In this document: positions 34,276-45,431 of the stretch, in pieces
Numbering within the stretch: position 1 is the stretch's first letter
Layout: each line of letters starts with the position of its first letter
Source of the DNA: Pelodera strongyloides
Lineage: Eukaryota > Nematoda > Chromadorea > Rhabditida > Rhabditidae
Direction: 5' to 3'
Assembly (NCBI GenBank): GCA_036852015.1
Contig: JAANDG010000524.1
Coordinates: forward strand, 1 to 64,000
Length of the DNA: 64,000 nt
Notes under the pieces: model-generated
The model's input: only the letters and a program-made list of their open reading frames with translations
What the model was told of the DNA's origin: nothing
The model's database searches: none
Program-made: the position numbers and the translations under genes

Positions 34276-35288
34276 GTGAGCTTATCTTATTTATTATTTA
34301 GTTGTTGAGGCGATAACAGATAACATCACTTGATATGTTATCATTATATGATGTGAACAGCCAAATTCTGTGTTTTAAACGATTTAATTTTTGTTTGTCT
34401 CTCGCTTACGATTTTTTTTATGGTGAAATTGTTGTGTACCGTAACTCACCTCGTTTTGCTTAGTTACCGTAGCACTGAAGAACGGTGAGATGAGGATAAA
34501 TCCGTGTTAGGTAGTGTCTCCCTTAATATTTTGGCGGAAAGGCTTAGCAGGACAAGTCAATGTTCATCTTTGCTCGCTGTTAGTTCTTCTGAAATGCAAT
34601 ATCGCAATGTTTCGCGCAGTTTGTAAATTTGCTCACATTGAGTGGTCATTTCAGTGCTCGTAGGGATTTGTTTTTCTTCCTCAGAATACCCTTATTTCCT
34701 TACCGCGTCTCCCGAGGATACCTCGCTCTGATTGGGACCCGGGAGACTATCTGTCCATATAGCCACATTCCCCCGGGACACGCGACAAGAAAATAGGGTG
34801 CAATTGTTGGTCTTCTACGGTATACTTTTGAGTTTATCGACACCGAAAAATTTCAGCGGGATAAACTCTAGCCGAAATTTAGTGTACATATATTATAATA
34901 AACCCCCTTTATACAAATTATAAAAACATGCAAAATATGGGTTTATTTTGATGGGCCCGTCCCTTTAAAGGGATGACGTCATCTTAACACTTCTTCATTT
35001 ATTTATCTTGGTCCTCCATCCGACAAAAATCAGGAAAAAAAAGAAAATAAAAAATAACCTAAGAGCATCTCCTTTAATCGATACTGGGCTCTGGCCTGGA
35101 CACTAAACACAAGTTTTTTTTTCGGTCCATGGTGAGCGCGCTCGTAGAACTTGACGGAGGCTTCACATACCATTTTATTGACAATGGCATGTTCAGTAAT
35201 AAAATTCTGTAGAACAAGTCATAAGCTTTGAAAAACTGTATTTGTATTGAACCATCCTTGAATAAAGAATATCATATTGAACGTTCAG
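34276..35288. other. junction between truncated pantothenate kinase and truncated V-ATPase a
   Basis: This kilobase should contain the end of one gene and the first half of another, but holds neither. A possible exon starts at 34685 after CTTCCTCAG; one frame reads SRGYLALIG, faintly like the kinase C-terminal GYLGAIG, but that frame does not match the preceding exon phase. The rest is AT-rich without recognisable exons, apart from CCCTTTAAAGGG near 34965. Confidence 0.6.
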
Positions 35289-38200
35289 ATTTTCAACACC
35301 TTTTTCGGCGGTCGTTATGTGGTCCTGCTCATGGGATTGTTCTCGATTTACACTGGTGAGTTATTGATCTTTTTTTGGTGAGAGTGGATTTATCGATTTT
35401 TTTCAGTCTGAATATCGACGTTTTTTTGAGCGCTTCTCAATTAGTGTGTAATAGATTAAGTTATAAAAATAAAAATATTTTAGGATTCGTCTACAACGAT
35501 TTCTACGCAAAGTCGATAAATATATTCGGCAGTTCGTGGCAGAGCATGTACAAGTGAGTTTAGCCATTGATAGATCTGAATATCTGAAGTAAAAGGTTGT
35601 CACGATTAAGTATAAGCAACTAAAAATAATTTTGGTTCTATATTATAAGTTAAAAAAATAGACGAATTCATAGTTGACAAAAATCGTGTGCAAGAGTGCA
35701 CGTGAGTTTAAGCCGAGAAATCGAAAATTTATCGTAGTATGTGATGCAAAGAAATTCGAAAACGAAGATACCCTTCTTATGTAATGCGGCAAGTTTCTGA
35801 GATAAATAAGATTCCCGGCGACGGGGCACTCTGATTAAAAACGATAAAGATAAAGCGTACCGGGTTATATCAACCGAATCCGCAGAAACGGTGCACACCG
35901 GGGTCCGGCTCATTTCTGAAGCCGGACGAACTGGCCTTTACACTTCCCGGAGTCCAATTTTCTCAGGAATCTGATTGTTAGTGTGTATTATGATGATGGT
36001 GAAGATATGAAGAAAAGTCTGATTTTTCATTCACCATATTTTCAAATTACTGACAGTGGTATTTGTTTTTCTCAGTGCTTCTGACCTGAGTGCTTTTGAA
36101 ATTGCGGCGGCTAAAGCGGCACAAGACCCAGATTGTACCATGGACCCGGATCATGCATTTATGCACGAACATGTGAGTTATCTAACAGAATAAACGTTTT
36201 TTGCTCAACTTGACGATCCCTAGCACCTTAGCATATTATGCTAACAATAAGCCTTAGGGCAGGGCAACCCGCTGAAAACGTGGATATTTTGTTGCATGTT
36301 CAATAATCCATATTCACGAACAATGAGTCAGAGTCAGAAGACGTCAGGTGGCTCAGTTGCAGTGAGCGCCGATTCCACGAACCGCATCGAGGGTTCAATT
36401 CCGGCCATAAACCCTCCATTTTGATTCCAGGGCCCCTATCCATTCGGTGTGGATCCCGTATGGAATCTGGCGAAGAACAAGCTCAACTACCTGAACCCAA
36501 TGAAGATGAAATCGTCGATTTGCCTCGGAATCTCACAAATGTTCTTCGGAGTCCTGCTCTCGCTCATGAATCACTTGTAAGTTGGGGGAGGCAATTAGGG
36601 TAATTGCTGGGCAATTAGCTCAACAATTTGTAGTATTAGTTTATTGTATTATAGTATGGTTATGGTATTAGTTCAAAGAGACCGATGGCCGTGGATGATG
36701 CTTTGCTGGTGAGTTCAGCACGACGTAACGGGGAGAAAATGTACTTCATATTATAATGAGTGACTGTTTTAGACTGTTAGACTGTTAGACATAGACCCAT
36801 AGATATTTTAAGAATTTACCTTTGTTGTAACTACCGTTAAAGGGAGAGGCCCACGAGAAAAATGTTTTCGTCAGTTTACTTGTACAGAATGTCCGGAACT
36901 TCAGAAATATTTCTGTGAAAACCGCATTGCTTGAAGCCTAGAACTCACAGAGTTTTTCCCCGTGAAACAGTTCGGCCAGGTACCGTTGTCAGCAACGACA
37001 AAATTGGTTTTTACGGTTTAAATCCGTCCATTTGTAATGTTTCTCTACATAATAATGGTCAAACGAATAAAGATCATTCCTACGTTTATAACGAGGCGTT
37101 TCCAATACAGTAATGCCCTAAACGCGCCAAAATTGTCTCTGGCTACGGTACCTGGCAGAACTGTTTGCCGGAGAATAACTCTGTGAGTTCTAGGCTTCAA
37201 ACAATGCGGTTTTCGCAGTAATATTTCTGAAATTCCGGACATTCTGTACAAATAAATTGAGGAAAAATTGATTCTCGTGGGCCTCTCCCTTTAAAGCGAA
37301 ATACCGGCCGGTTTTTGAAACACATCGAGTGCACTAGCATTCTTATGCAGCTTATGTAAATGTACATATATTAGAATAAAAAATCGAGCCAAATTCGAGT
37401 AAATTAGCATAAATATAATTAAGTAAGAATTCAGTGGTCCGCGATGCGTTTCAAAAACCGGCCGGTATTTCGCTTTAAATATTTTAGGTACAATCGTTCG
37501 CTGGTCGACATTTTCTTCGTCTTCATCCCGCAATTGCTCTTCCTCTCCTGCATTTTCGTCTACCTCTGCCTTCAAGTAAATCAGTTTTAGTTTGTTTTTA
37601 ATACCACTTGCATGTAGGAAATGTCCAGGCTTATTGGATAAAACCTACTCTGGGCACTGGAACATACTGGGCAACTGAGAGCCTACTCTGGGCAACTGAG
37701 GACTACTTGGGGCAACTATACTTGCCGAGGACTACTTTGGCACCTACATATACTTGTGCATTTTGAATAACATTCACTAACATTCACTTTGAATAAAAGC
37801 ATGTATAGACAATGTAAAAAAACTGGATACTCTGAAAGTTGAGGTTATTTAAAAGTCTGATCAAAACCGACAGAAAAATTAACGCATTTTTGATGTTTCA
37901 AAAACCGGCCGCTATTTCGCTTTAAGTGTTCATGCTGCCTTTAATTAAAAGATCACATCTGATTACAAATAGTTAACAAATAGCTGCTGTTGATACAAAA
38001 TCAGAAAATGTTCGTTGAGAAGGAGATATGGGTCTTAAAGCGAAAGACGAAATACCAGCCGGTTTTTGAAACTTTAAGTAAAGTATACAGTTGCATAAAT
38101 AATTTGGTCAGGTTTATTTAACTCTATAAAAACACATTTTCGTGGATGTTCACAGTTGTCCTGGTTGTCCACGGTAGTCCACGGTAGTCCTCAGTTGCCC

Positions 38201-40959
38201 AGGTCTCCATTTTCAGTTGCCCAGTTGTCTACAGTAGTCCCAAGGAGTCCTAGTAGGTTTTACCCAATAAGCCAAATGTCCAGTGGGAACGCAAATTTGC
38301 ATATGAATATAATACGTGAGACGCCGGAATGCAGTACTCTTTCTAAAACCAGGTGCCCTAATACTTTGAACGAAAACCCCTTTTAGGTTATTATCAAATG
38401 GATCTTCTTCTCCGTGAAAGCCGAATTCATTTTCGGTCAATGGTATCCCGGCAGTAACTGCGCACCGTCATTGCTTATTGGTGGGTTCGGAATATAATGA
38501 GTTCCTTAGGCGTTACGATGTTCCCCCACCCCAGAGACATTCACCACTCAGTTCCCTCGGGGAAATCCTCCCTGGGGAAATACTCCCTGGGGACAGAAAA
38601 TCGAATTCTAGCGTCAGAGACGCTGGGAAAAATACAGTCCCCGCGGGGAATCAATGAGTGATGAATATGCCCCTGGAAAATGGAATATGTCTTGCTTCAC
38701 AGAATTTTTCTTTACGGGGTTTCCAAGTTTGCTTAAAATCTAGCGTAATTTGGCACTACCCGGGAATATATTTATAATTTCTCATATTAAATATTCACTT
38801 TGGTTCCAAAATACAGTAGATTTGACAGGAGCACGCACGTTTTTTGGCGTACTTGAAATCCCCATTATAAAATTTATAAAAATTCAGATCTGTCTTAGAA
38901 CTTAACACAAAAAGGTCCTGTTTTTCTACTATCGCTCAAAAATCCACTTCGTTCAGGTCTGATCAACATGTTCATGTTAAAGAGTCGTAAGGTTGGTTTC
39001 GTCGAAGGAAACACCCAAAATGGTACCACACTTGACCAGTGCCATCTCCAGCAATGGTACCCGCATCAGGTAAACATATATGTTAATTTTGGGAAATGGT
39101 TTCTTTGTGTTTTGTTAATTTTCACTTTTAGCCATGCACTGACTAGACCCCACCGTGGTAATATTCCTCATATGCGACTGGGGTCGAAACGGGGTCCCAC
39201 ACTCAGTATTCAGTATGGGCACTTTGTATCTTCTTAATTTCTTTTTATATTCTGTATTTTTATGGATTTCTTTTTTACTTGCTGCGCTACCTTGTCTGAA
39301 CGTAAGCTCTGAATTGCTCGCCCAGTGTACCTACTGCCGGTGTACCAGTGTACCAGTGTACCTACACCTAGTGTACCTACTGCCGGCGTACCAGTGTACC
39401 AGTGTACCTACACCTAGTGTACCTACTGCCGGCATGCTAAAATCCAAATACATTGTGTTTATTCACACTATACGGCCGGTAGCTGATTACCCGGGCCGCA
39501 TAAAAACATCATAACGTAGCATGCCCCCAAATCAGCAAAAATGTGAAGTGCAGCACTAAAAAGAATGCCCATCTATACAAAACCGTACCATTGACTCCTA
39601 TCAGGGTTCGGCCGAAATGGTGCTACTCTTCGTCGCGGTCATCTGCATTCCAATCATGCTGCTCGTGAAACCGATCTACTTGAAGTAAGTTAAATAAAAT
39701 GATTTAGTTTGTTCACGCTAGTTGGCCATGATGTATTGCTCTGCAAGACGCAATGCACGGATTTCGGTTTATATAATGAGGTCAGGTGGCGCAGTGCCTA
39801 AGTCGCTGTCTCAAGAGCAGCGCAGGCACTGCGGCTCGTCGGCTCCACTCCTGCCCCGGGTAGACGCAAGGATTCTTTCGTTACATTCTCTCGTTATCTT
39901 TATCTTCACTCGGACTAGGACTAGGAGCTGTTTTGGATGACTACACATCTCACATTGTATTTGCCAAATTTACAAAATTCAACTGCACTCGAGATCATAA
40001 CTCATAACTATATTATTTTTATTTGTACATTTACATTTTCCAGGATTCGCCACTCACGCGGCCTTCCAATTGACATGGGACCAGGAGATCACGGAGAAGG
40101 TGGCGAGGTAAGCAGAGAGAGAGAGGGAGAGGAGAGAGAGAGGGAGAGGAGAGAGAGAGAGAGGAGAGAGAGAGAGGGAGAAAGAGAAAGAGAAAGAGAA
40201 AGAGAACGGAGAGTGGAGATGCCGGGAGAGATTTCAGTACGAAAATGCTCGCCTTTGCTACGCAAGGGGATACTACAATATAGGTTATACCCGGTGGAAA
40301 TAAAAGGTTTAATCAAAATCAATTTAAGTTCTCCTTCTCCGACGTCATGGTCTACCAGTCCATTCACACCATCGAATTCGCACTTGGTTGTATCTCGCAC
40401 ACTGCCTCGTATCTCCGTCTCTGGGCTTTGTCCCTTGCCCACGCACGTACGTCTTTCGGTTTCTACTGGTGTTGTGGTTAGCGTCGTTGCTCACCACGAA
40501 CGTTCCGGGTTCAATACCCGCGCGCTGCTGTGTGGGAACTGCGCTCGGGGGCTCTTGCTCGCACTATATGAAGTTCAACCATTAGATTTTGAAATAATCA
40601 GCAGTAAGACGGATGTGCTTATAAAAGCATCTCATGGTGCAAGCGGCCGCTTAATATAATCATTTTACAGTTACAAGTGCGTTTCAAACGTTGGTTATAA
40701 TCAGCCTGGAATCTTAGCTCATACTAGTTCGCTATGATGAAAAAACGCCCAACAATGTAAACCGGTGTCTCAGAGCTTTCTGAAACTGGTCTGACAATGG
40801 TTTAGATTAGCTAAAAATTAGCATACAATACATGTCTTCAGAGCTTTTCAAAGTATTTTTTGCGCATATGGGTCTGCATGAGGTGAGACAGAGTTTTAAA
40901 GCAAAAAAATACCGTCCGGTTTTTGAAACACATCATGGACAGCTGAATTCTTACGTATT

Positions 40960-41007
<48 letters not shown>

Positions 41008-41814
41008 TCGAATTTACCCTTAAGCTGCATAAGAATGCGTTTCAAAGGCCGGTCGGTATTTCCCTTTAATAAAAAAAAAATTAGCATACATATTTGTTCA
41101 GAGCTTTCCGAAGTCCTGTGGACTATGCTTTTGCATATGGGTCTGACAATGGTGTCTGGTTATGGAGGCGCTATCACGCACTTTATATTCTTCTTCATCT
41201 TCGGCGTTCTCGCAATTGCTATTCTAATTCTCATGGAAGGATTGTCGGCGTTCCTCCACGCACTCAGATTGCATTGGTAAGTTTTGGAATTCTAATTATA
41301 TGCTAATTATGTGAATTTTAATTGATACAAGTAATTACTTCCATTTTTTCGACCACGCACACTATATAGGCCACTGAAATAAAAGTGCGTCACATGGCGT
41401 ATTTGAGGTTTGCTACAGTTAGGTAGTTTTTTTATGTGAGCCTTGCCCTGCTTTTGGTACACGTCTGTATTTTCTTGTATACTACAGTGATCGGTGATTA
41501 TGTGATTATTGTGTGGGCTGCTATAAATACTTGTTGTTATCACTGCATGTAATTATTTTCTAAATCTTTAACCTTTTATTTATTAAATAACACCACAGGG
41601 TGTGCATCACAAAAAACGTGGTGTCTCATGCTGGAATCGAACCATTATCAAACTATCCTATACTTTATAATTTGTTGTAATTACTCTATATAATCATCCT
41701 ATCCTTTATTTCAGGGTCGAGTTCCAGTCAAAGTTCTACATCGGAACTGGATACGCATTCGAACCGTTCAGTTTTATGAAGATTATACGAATTGAGGAAG
41801 GTCTCGATCAATAA
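35289..41814 (+). CDS. V-type proton ATPase subunit a, C-terminal (membrane) half
   Basis: Subunit a of the V0 sector forms the two half-channels through which protons reach the rotating c-ring in acidifying membranes. Exons 35289-35355, 35484-35553, 36076-36172, 36431-36576, 37488-37575, 38387-38480, 38957-39069, 39605-39684, 40044-40107, 40329-40446, 41102-41276 and 41715-41814 join in phase to 403 codons plus stop. Motifs: [78 protein letters not shown] (with the essential channel Arg), [36 protein letters not shown] and GYAFEPFSF. The family is usually ~850 residues, so about the first 400-450 (cytosolic stalk-binding domain and first membrane helices) are absent. C. elegans has four paralogues (unc-32, vha-5, vha-6, vha-7); which one this matches cannot be told here. 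Confidence 0.95.
36343..36410 (+). repeat. tRNA-like sequence
   Basis: A-box-like TGGCTCAGTTGC and B-box GGTTCAATTCC about 40 bases apart. Stems are imperfect. It sits directly before a V-ATPase exon acceptor (36430), so it is likely a SINE head or pseudogene, not a tRNA gene. Confidence 0.45.
36837..37294. mobile_element. family 2 TTAA-flanked inverted-repeat element
   Basis: Left end TTAAAGGGAGAGGCCCACGA, right end TCGTGGGCCTCTCCCTTTAA. Arms are imperfect inverted repeats of over 150 bases (AGAATGTCCGGAACTTCAGA against TCTGAAATTCCGGACATTCT). The TTAA boundary is that of piggyBac-type non-autonomous elements. In a V-ATPase intron, sharing its right TTAA with the next element. Confidence 0.8.
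37291..37478. mobile_element. family 1 MITE abutting a splice acceptor
   Basis: A good copy: TTAAAGCGAAATACCGGCCG at the left and its complement at the right. The right end is only nine bases from the acceptor AG (37486-37487) of the V-ATPase exon at 37488. Confidence 0.9.
37617..38285. mobile_element. large inverted-repeat element with internal family 1 halves
   Basis: Outer arms AAATGTCCAGGCTTATTGG (left) and CCAATAAGCCAAATGTCCAG (right) and inner words (GGGCAACTGAGGACTAC against GTAGTCCTCAGTTGCCC) pair. In the centre, a right-hand half of family 1 (ending TATTTCGCTTTAA, 37921) is followed by a left-hand half (TTAAAGCGAAAGACG, from about 38036), the reverse of normal order. Confidence 0.7.
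38525..38680. mobile_element. family 5 hairpin element
   Basis: ATTCACCACTCAGTTCCCTC and GGGGAAAT words at the left pair with GGGGAATCAATGAGTGATGA at the right. A second copy is at 60045-60175. In a V-ATPase intron. Confidence 0.65.
39325..39433. repeat. 46-bp minisatellite
   Basis: The unit starting GTGTACCTACTGCCGG is repeated 2.3 times at 46-base steps, with shorter CAGTGTAC repeats nested inside. In a V-ATPase intron. Confidence 0.85.
40110..40213. repeat. (AG)n microsatellite
   Basis: About 100 bases of AG/GGAGA repeats directly after the donor of exon 40044-40107. An open frame reading through it into the next exon is fortuitous; the true exon starts at 40329. Confidence 0.9.
40462..40531 (+). 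repeat. tRNA-like sequence
   Basis: A-box-like TTGTGGTTAGCG and B-box GGTTCAATACCC. Possibly derived from tRNA-Val (CAC in the anticodon position). In a V-ATPase intron; stems are degraded. Confidence 0.4.
40771..40882 (+). pseudogene. two decayed partial copies of a V-ATPase exon start
   Basis: The true exon starts at 41102 as AG + CTTTCCGAAGTCCTG. A first relic, CAGAGCTTTCTGAA joined to GGTCTGACAATGG, is at 40771-40800. A second, at about 40817-40882, also matches the preceding intron (TTAGCATACA) and then reads CAGAGCTTTTC ... CATATGGGTCTG. The second relic keeps the reading frame ([13 protein letters not shown]) and a gtgaga after it. Confidence 0.65.
40896..41070. mobile_element. family 1 MITE with an inserted poly-T tract
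   Basis: Ends TTAAAGCAAAAAAATACCG and CGGTATTTCCCTTTAA. The centre is replaced by a run of over 40 T (about 40962-41005). It separates the decayed exon copies from the true exon at 41102. Confidence 0.8.
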
Positions 41815-41883
41815 ATTGAGGCAATCAATCGATAGTTTAAGGCCAATCAATTGATAAACAATAGTTTGCACAAAGGTTATATG

Positions 41884-42034
41884 AATAAATCGATAGTTAT
41901 CCTCGAAATCACATGTGTGGTTTTTAACGTTGTATATTTGGAACGTTGTTTACGTTGTATATAGATAATCTTAGGAAGGCTGACACGAGCTAGCCAATTT
42001 TTGTGAATAAATTCGAAAATTGGAATACAATAAA
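41884..42034 (+). terminator. polyadenylation signals of V-ATPase a
   Basis: AATAAA at 41884-41889 and 42029-42034 lie 70 and 215 bases after the V-ATPase stop. Either may direct 3' end formation; there is no experimental support. Confidence 0.45.
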
Positions 42035-42078
42035 GTTTTATCTCTTAAGTTATTCATTGTTGGTACGACGGCCCGAGT

Positions 42079-42265
42079 TTAAAGCGATATTACGGCAGGT
42101 TTTTGAAAGTATGAGGCCAGCTGGATTCTATGTTGTATGCAAATGAGAATAATTAGAATGAAATACGCGCAGTATCGCTATTTGCACACAATTTGCATGC
42201 ACTAAATGGGAATTCAGCACCCAAAAGATACGTTTCAAAAACCGACTGGTGTTACACCGCTTTAA
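42079..42265. mobile_element. family 1 MITE, diverged
   Basis: TTAAAGCGATATTACGGCAG at the left and TTTCAAAAACCGACTGGTG ... CCGCTTTAA at the right. Lies between the convergent V-ATPase and Patched genes. Confidence 0.75.
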
Positions 42266-42584
42266 CAATTAAAAAAAGTGTACATTGTCAAAAAAAAAAC
42301 TCCATAAAGGAACACATTTTATACAGGCAGATTGAAAGTTGAACAAAAACACTCGTGAGGCAAGTAATATATTACAATACTGTGCAATTACGAAACTACC
42401 AATGAATGTGAACGATAAAAAAACAAACAAACAAACAAACAAACTTGCTCAGAAATAATTTGTAATTTTTGTGCAGGCAATGGCATAGTTGTACACTCGG
42501 GAACTACATAATTATCGTAATTGGTTTGGTGACTTGGGTTTAACTTAGGCCCAGTATAATTGAGCAATAAAGGCTTTTGATGAT

Positions 42585-42722
42585 GCTACAGGAGAAGGTT
42601 CGTGAAACGCTGGACGTCTGCATTCCTATGCATTTAGTATGCAAATGACTGCACGATTTTTACTCTAACTACATTCATTTGCATACAACGCATGGGAAAT
42701 CAGTTGTCCAATATACGTTTCT
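42585..42722. mobile_element. diverged family 1-like relic
   Basis: Paired ATGCAAATGACTGCACG and CATTTGCATACAACGCATGG with outer GTGAAACG/CGTTTCTC words. The terminal TTAA ends are lost. The interior is closest to the copy at 61822-61985. Confidence 0.45.
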
Positions 42723-42908
42723 CTTTAGTAATGATTGTGAATAAAGAATACTAAATAGGGGCCATAAAAAAAGTAAAAGACCCGAATGAAAACGCACAAA
42801 ACTGGGCAATTTGTGCAGAAATGGGAATTAGAATGCTCTGATAACGGGAAAATTACCATAGCTCTGGTAACATCACTGTTAATAGTTAATACAATGCGTA
42901 GGAGGCAA

Positions 42909-43057
42909 TAGCCCGTATTCTCGGGATGACGGAAATGTTCCTTTGGGGAACTCATTTGTATGCAAATTTCTCGACTATCTAGACTACCTTGAGGAAAAAT
43001 TTGCATACAAGTGAGTTCCCTAACGGAACATTTCCGTCGTCCCGAGAATACGGGCTA
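42909..43057. mobile_element. 149-bp near-perfect hairpin element
   Basis: Left arm TAGCCCGTATTCTCGGGATG, right arm its complement with few mismatches, ending CGAGAATACGGGCTA. Arms of about 60 bases around AGACTACC. A MITE of unknown superfamily in the intergenic spacer. Confidence 0.75.
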
Positions 43058-43944
43058 ATAAGTCTTAGAAATGCACATTTAGCTTGAAATTGACATACCC
43101 AAAATCACAGTAGATGAAAGCGAATCAGTTCAAAGTGAAAAAAAGGTAAAGTGATAAAAGTGCTCTGATAAAAAAGAGTGTAAAATTATAAAAGTGCTAT
43201 ACAAATCACATGGAAAGAGATTCATCACAGTACAGAAAAAAGATAATAAATGAAAATTTGCACCTTTGTTTGGGAATACTTCTTTTATTTTGTAGGGAGT
43301 GGCTGATTCTCAAGGGCTACTTCAAGAAGCTGGGGATTCAGACGAAAATATTACAATTTATTTTTGCAGTCATAGACTTAGGCTTAAGCTTAGGCTTAGA
43401 ACAAGCCTAAGCATAGGACGGGTATCCCCAGCAAGTTACGAGCCAACTCTTGGTACCACCATCCTGCTTGACCATGGGTCGCATTAGTAATATTACGGAA
43501 GAGAAGGCGGTGAAGGTAAATAAAAAAAACACATTACTTGCACTATATGCTAATTTAGAAGTCTTCTTATGAAAAGTCTTATTGGGCGCTCGGCGCACGG
43601 GTCTTCAGCTCAACGTCACCTGAAATGGATAAGACATCAGTCCGCAAATAATATTACTTCGCATTGTCATAGCTTTGTCGCGAGATAAAAAAAACCAACC
43701 GAGTGCCGCCCCATAACGCAGCCGATCGATAAATGAAAGATAAAAAGCAATCGATAAGCGTCGCCCAGTTACCATATGGATCACCGATCGATAAAATCAA
43801 TCGATAAAGTCAATCGATAAACAACCGCTCACCTTTCCGATGCCTCAGTCCGTCTTCAACGGCTTTCTCCTTCTTTCCTTGCCTAGAAAGCGGAGGTGGC
43901 GCTGGCAAACGGTTGCTACCGTCTGTTGGTGTCAACTAAAGCAA

Positions 43945-43945
<1 letters not shown>

Positions 43946-44009
<64 letters not shown>

Positions 44010-44105
44010 TAATAATAATTTATTGACATATTATATATATAATATAAGTGTGCATCATATAAAGTGATGATAAGATTAAGCCACCTGCAACGATAATTTG
44101 TCATT
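43946..44105 (-). mobile_element. (AAT)n microsatellite with retroposon-like 3' tail
   Basis: Read on the minus strand: ATCGTTGCAGGTGGCTTAAT, then TATATGATGCACACTTATAT, then CAATAAATTATTATTG running into a long ATT repeat. The same tail occurs on the plus strand at 45765-45860, so this is the 3' end of a dispersed retroposon with an ATT-rich end. The spacer 41815-44355 otherwise shows no gene. Confidence 0.6.
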
Positions 44106-44355
44106 TCTCTCCTTCTCATAATTTTTATTATTTTCAAGCACATCGTCAGTGCGTTGGATTTACAGTAATTGTAATTGCTACAGGTCTAGCAAGGCATGGA
44201 TGCGGAACTTTCTTGCAGATTTTCACAAACAAGTAACAAGTAACAAGTGCCTATATAACCGGCTCCGGATGTGACTTTTGAAATACTCAGTACCTCGAAT
44301 CTCGACCTAAAATTTCGACCCCAAGGCCGAAGGCGCCTAAGAATAACAATAAATA

Positions 44356-45386
44356 TCAAACCTCGCAATCGGGACCGACAAGTGTTAGGAGAACGGGAAG
44401 CACGCATAGACCGTTCCACACTCCCAACATGACGAGCACCTAAAGTAGATCGTTTGCGCCTACTAAAGTCGACAAGGCTTGATTTTTTTGCTTTTTGCGG
44501 CTATTGCGTACCGGAACCATTCCAATTGAATGTACTGTTATAGTTAAGTGACGCCATTATCGGAAATAATAAAGTCACTCACCGACATTGTCACGAAGAA
44601 GTATTTAATGACAAAGTCAAATTGTGAAAAGACCAGCATTACAATTCCTAAAAGCAACACTTTTAGTAAAACTATATCGAATCCATGCACCCGGCTTTAC
44701 ATGTATTCAATGCAAATGTGTACCACCTGTGGGCACAGAAATTTGCATGTGCAGTTGAATAGATATATAGTATCAAACCACTGCGGCATATTGCTTTAAA
44801 AAGCACTTACCAAGGAACGTGGAGCAGGCGCCATGGAATACAGGCACAAACATATGTTGAAGGCAACTTTCCAGTCGTTCATTTACGGTACCCAATGAGG
44901 TCAGGTAGCAGAGGACCACGTGGGCGGTGAACTCGACACCTGGTAATTATGTTAGTTTGTGGTAGGATAATTAGGATAATTAGTCTGGAAGAGGCATAGT
45001 AATACGTGGGTTAATTAGGCTGACAGAGGCCCACCCCTGTACTGATTTTATTTGCTATTTACAATGAGATTCTATATTACGTAGGAAACTTACTATAGTT
45101 TACTCCTAGTTAGGCACTAGGATATAATTAGATGCAATTAGGCAGCAATTAGGATTATTTCATGTAATTGGATGCAATTAGGATCGTTTCTAGACGTAGT
45201 AAAATAGCTTACCGATTCCCACAGCACAGATCTGAGTCACCGCAGAGATTCCGTTCATTTTCACGCCGAAAATGCCCATTGCACCGCCTAGTTGGATGGT
45301 CAAGATGACAACGATTACCATCACCTAAAGCAGGAGGGAGTTTTACCTCTATATAAAAGTCATCTCCTTTCTCTCTCTCTCTCTTT

Positions 45387-45431
<45 letters not shown>

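Noticed and set aside
34685..34797. Last exon of pantothenate kinase
   Set aside because: One frame contains GYLALIG, near the expected GYLGAIG, but it is out of phase with the preceding exon and the rest does not match; left as a possibility only.
39937..40659. 240-codon frame spanning a V-ATPase exon and an AG repeat
   Set aside because: It reads through a good donor into a microsatellite; the exon model 40044-40107 joined to 40329-40446 restores the family sequence exactly.
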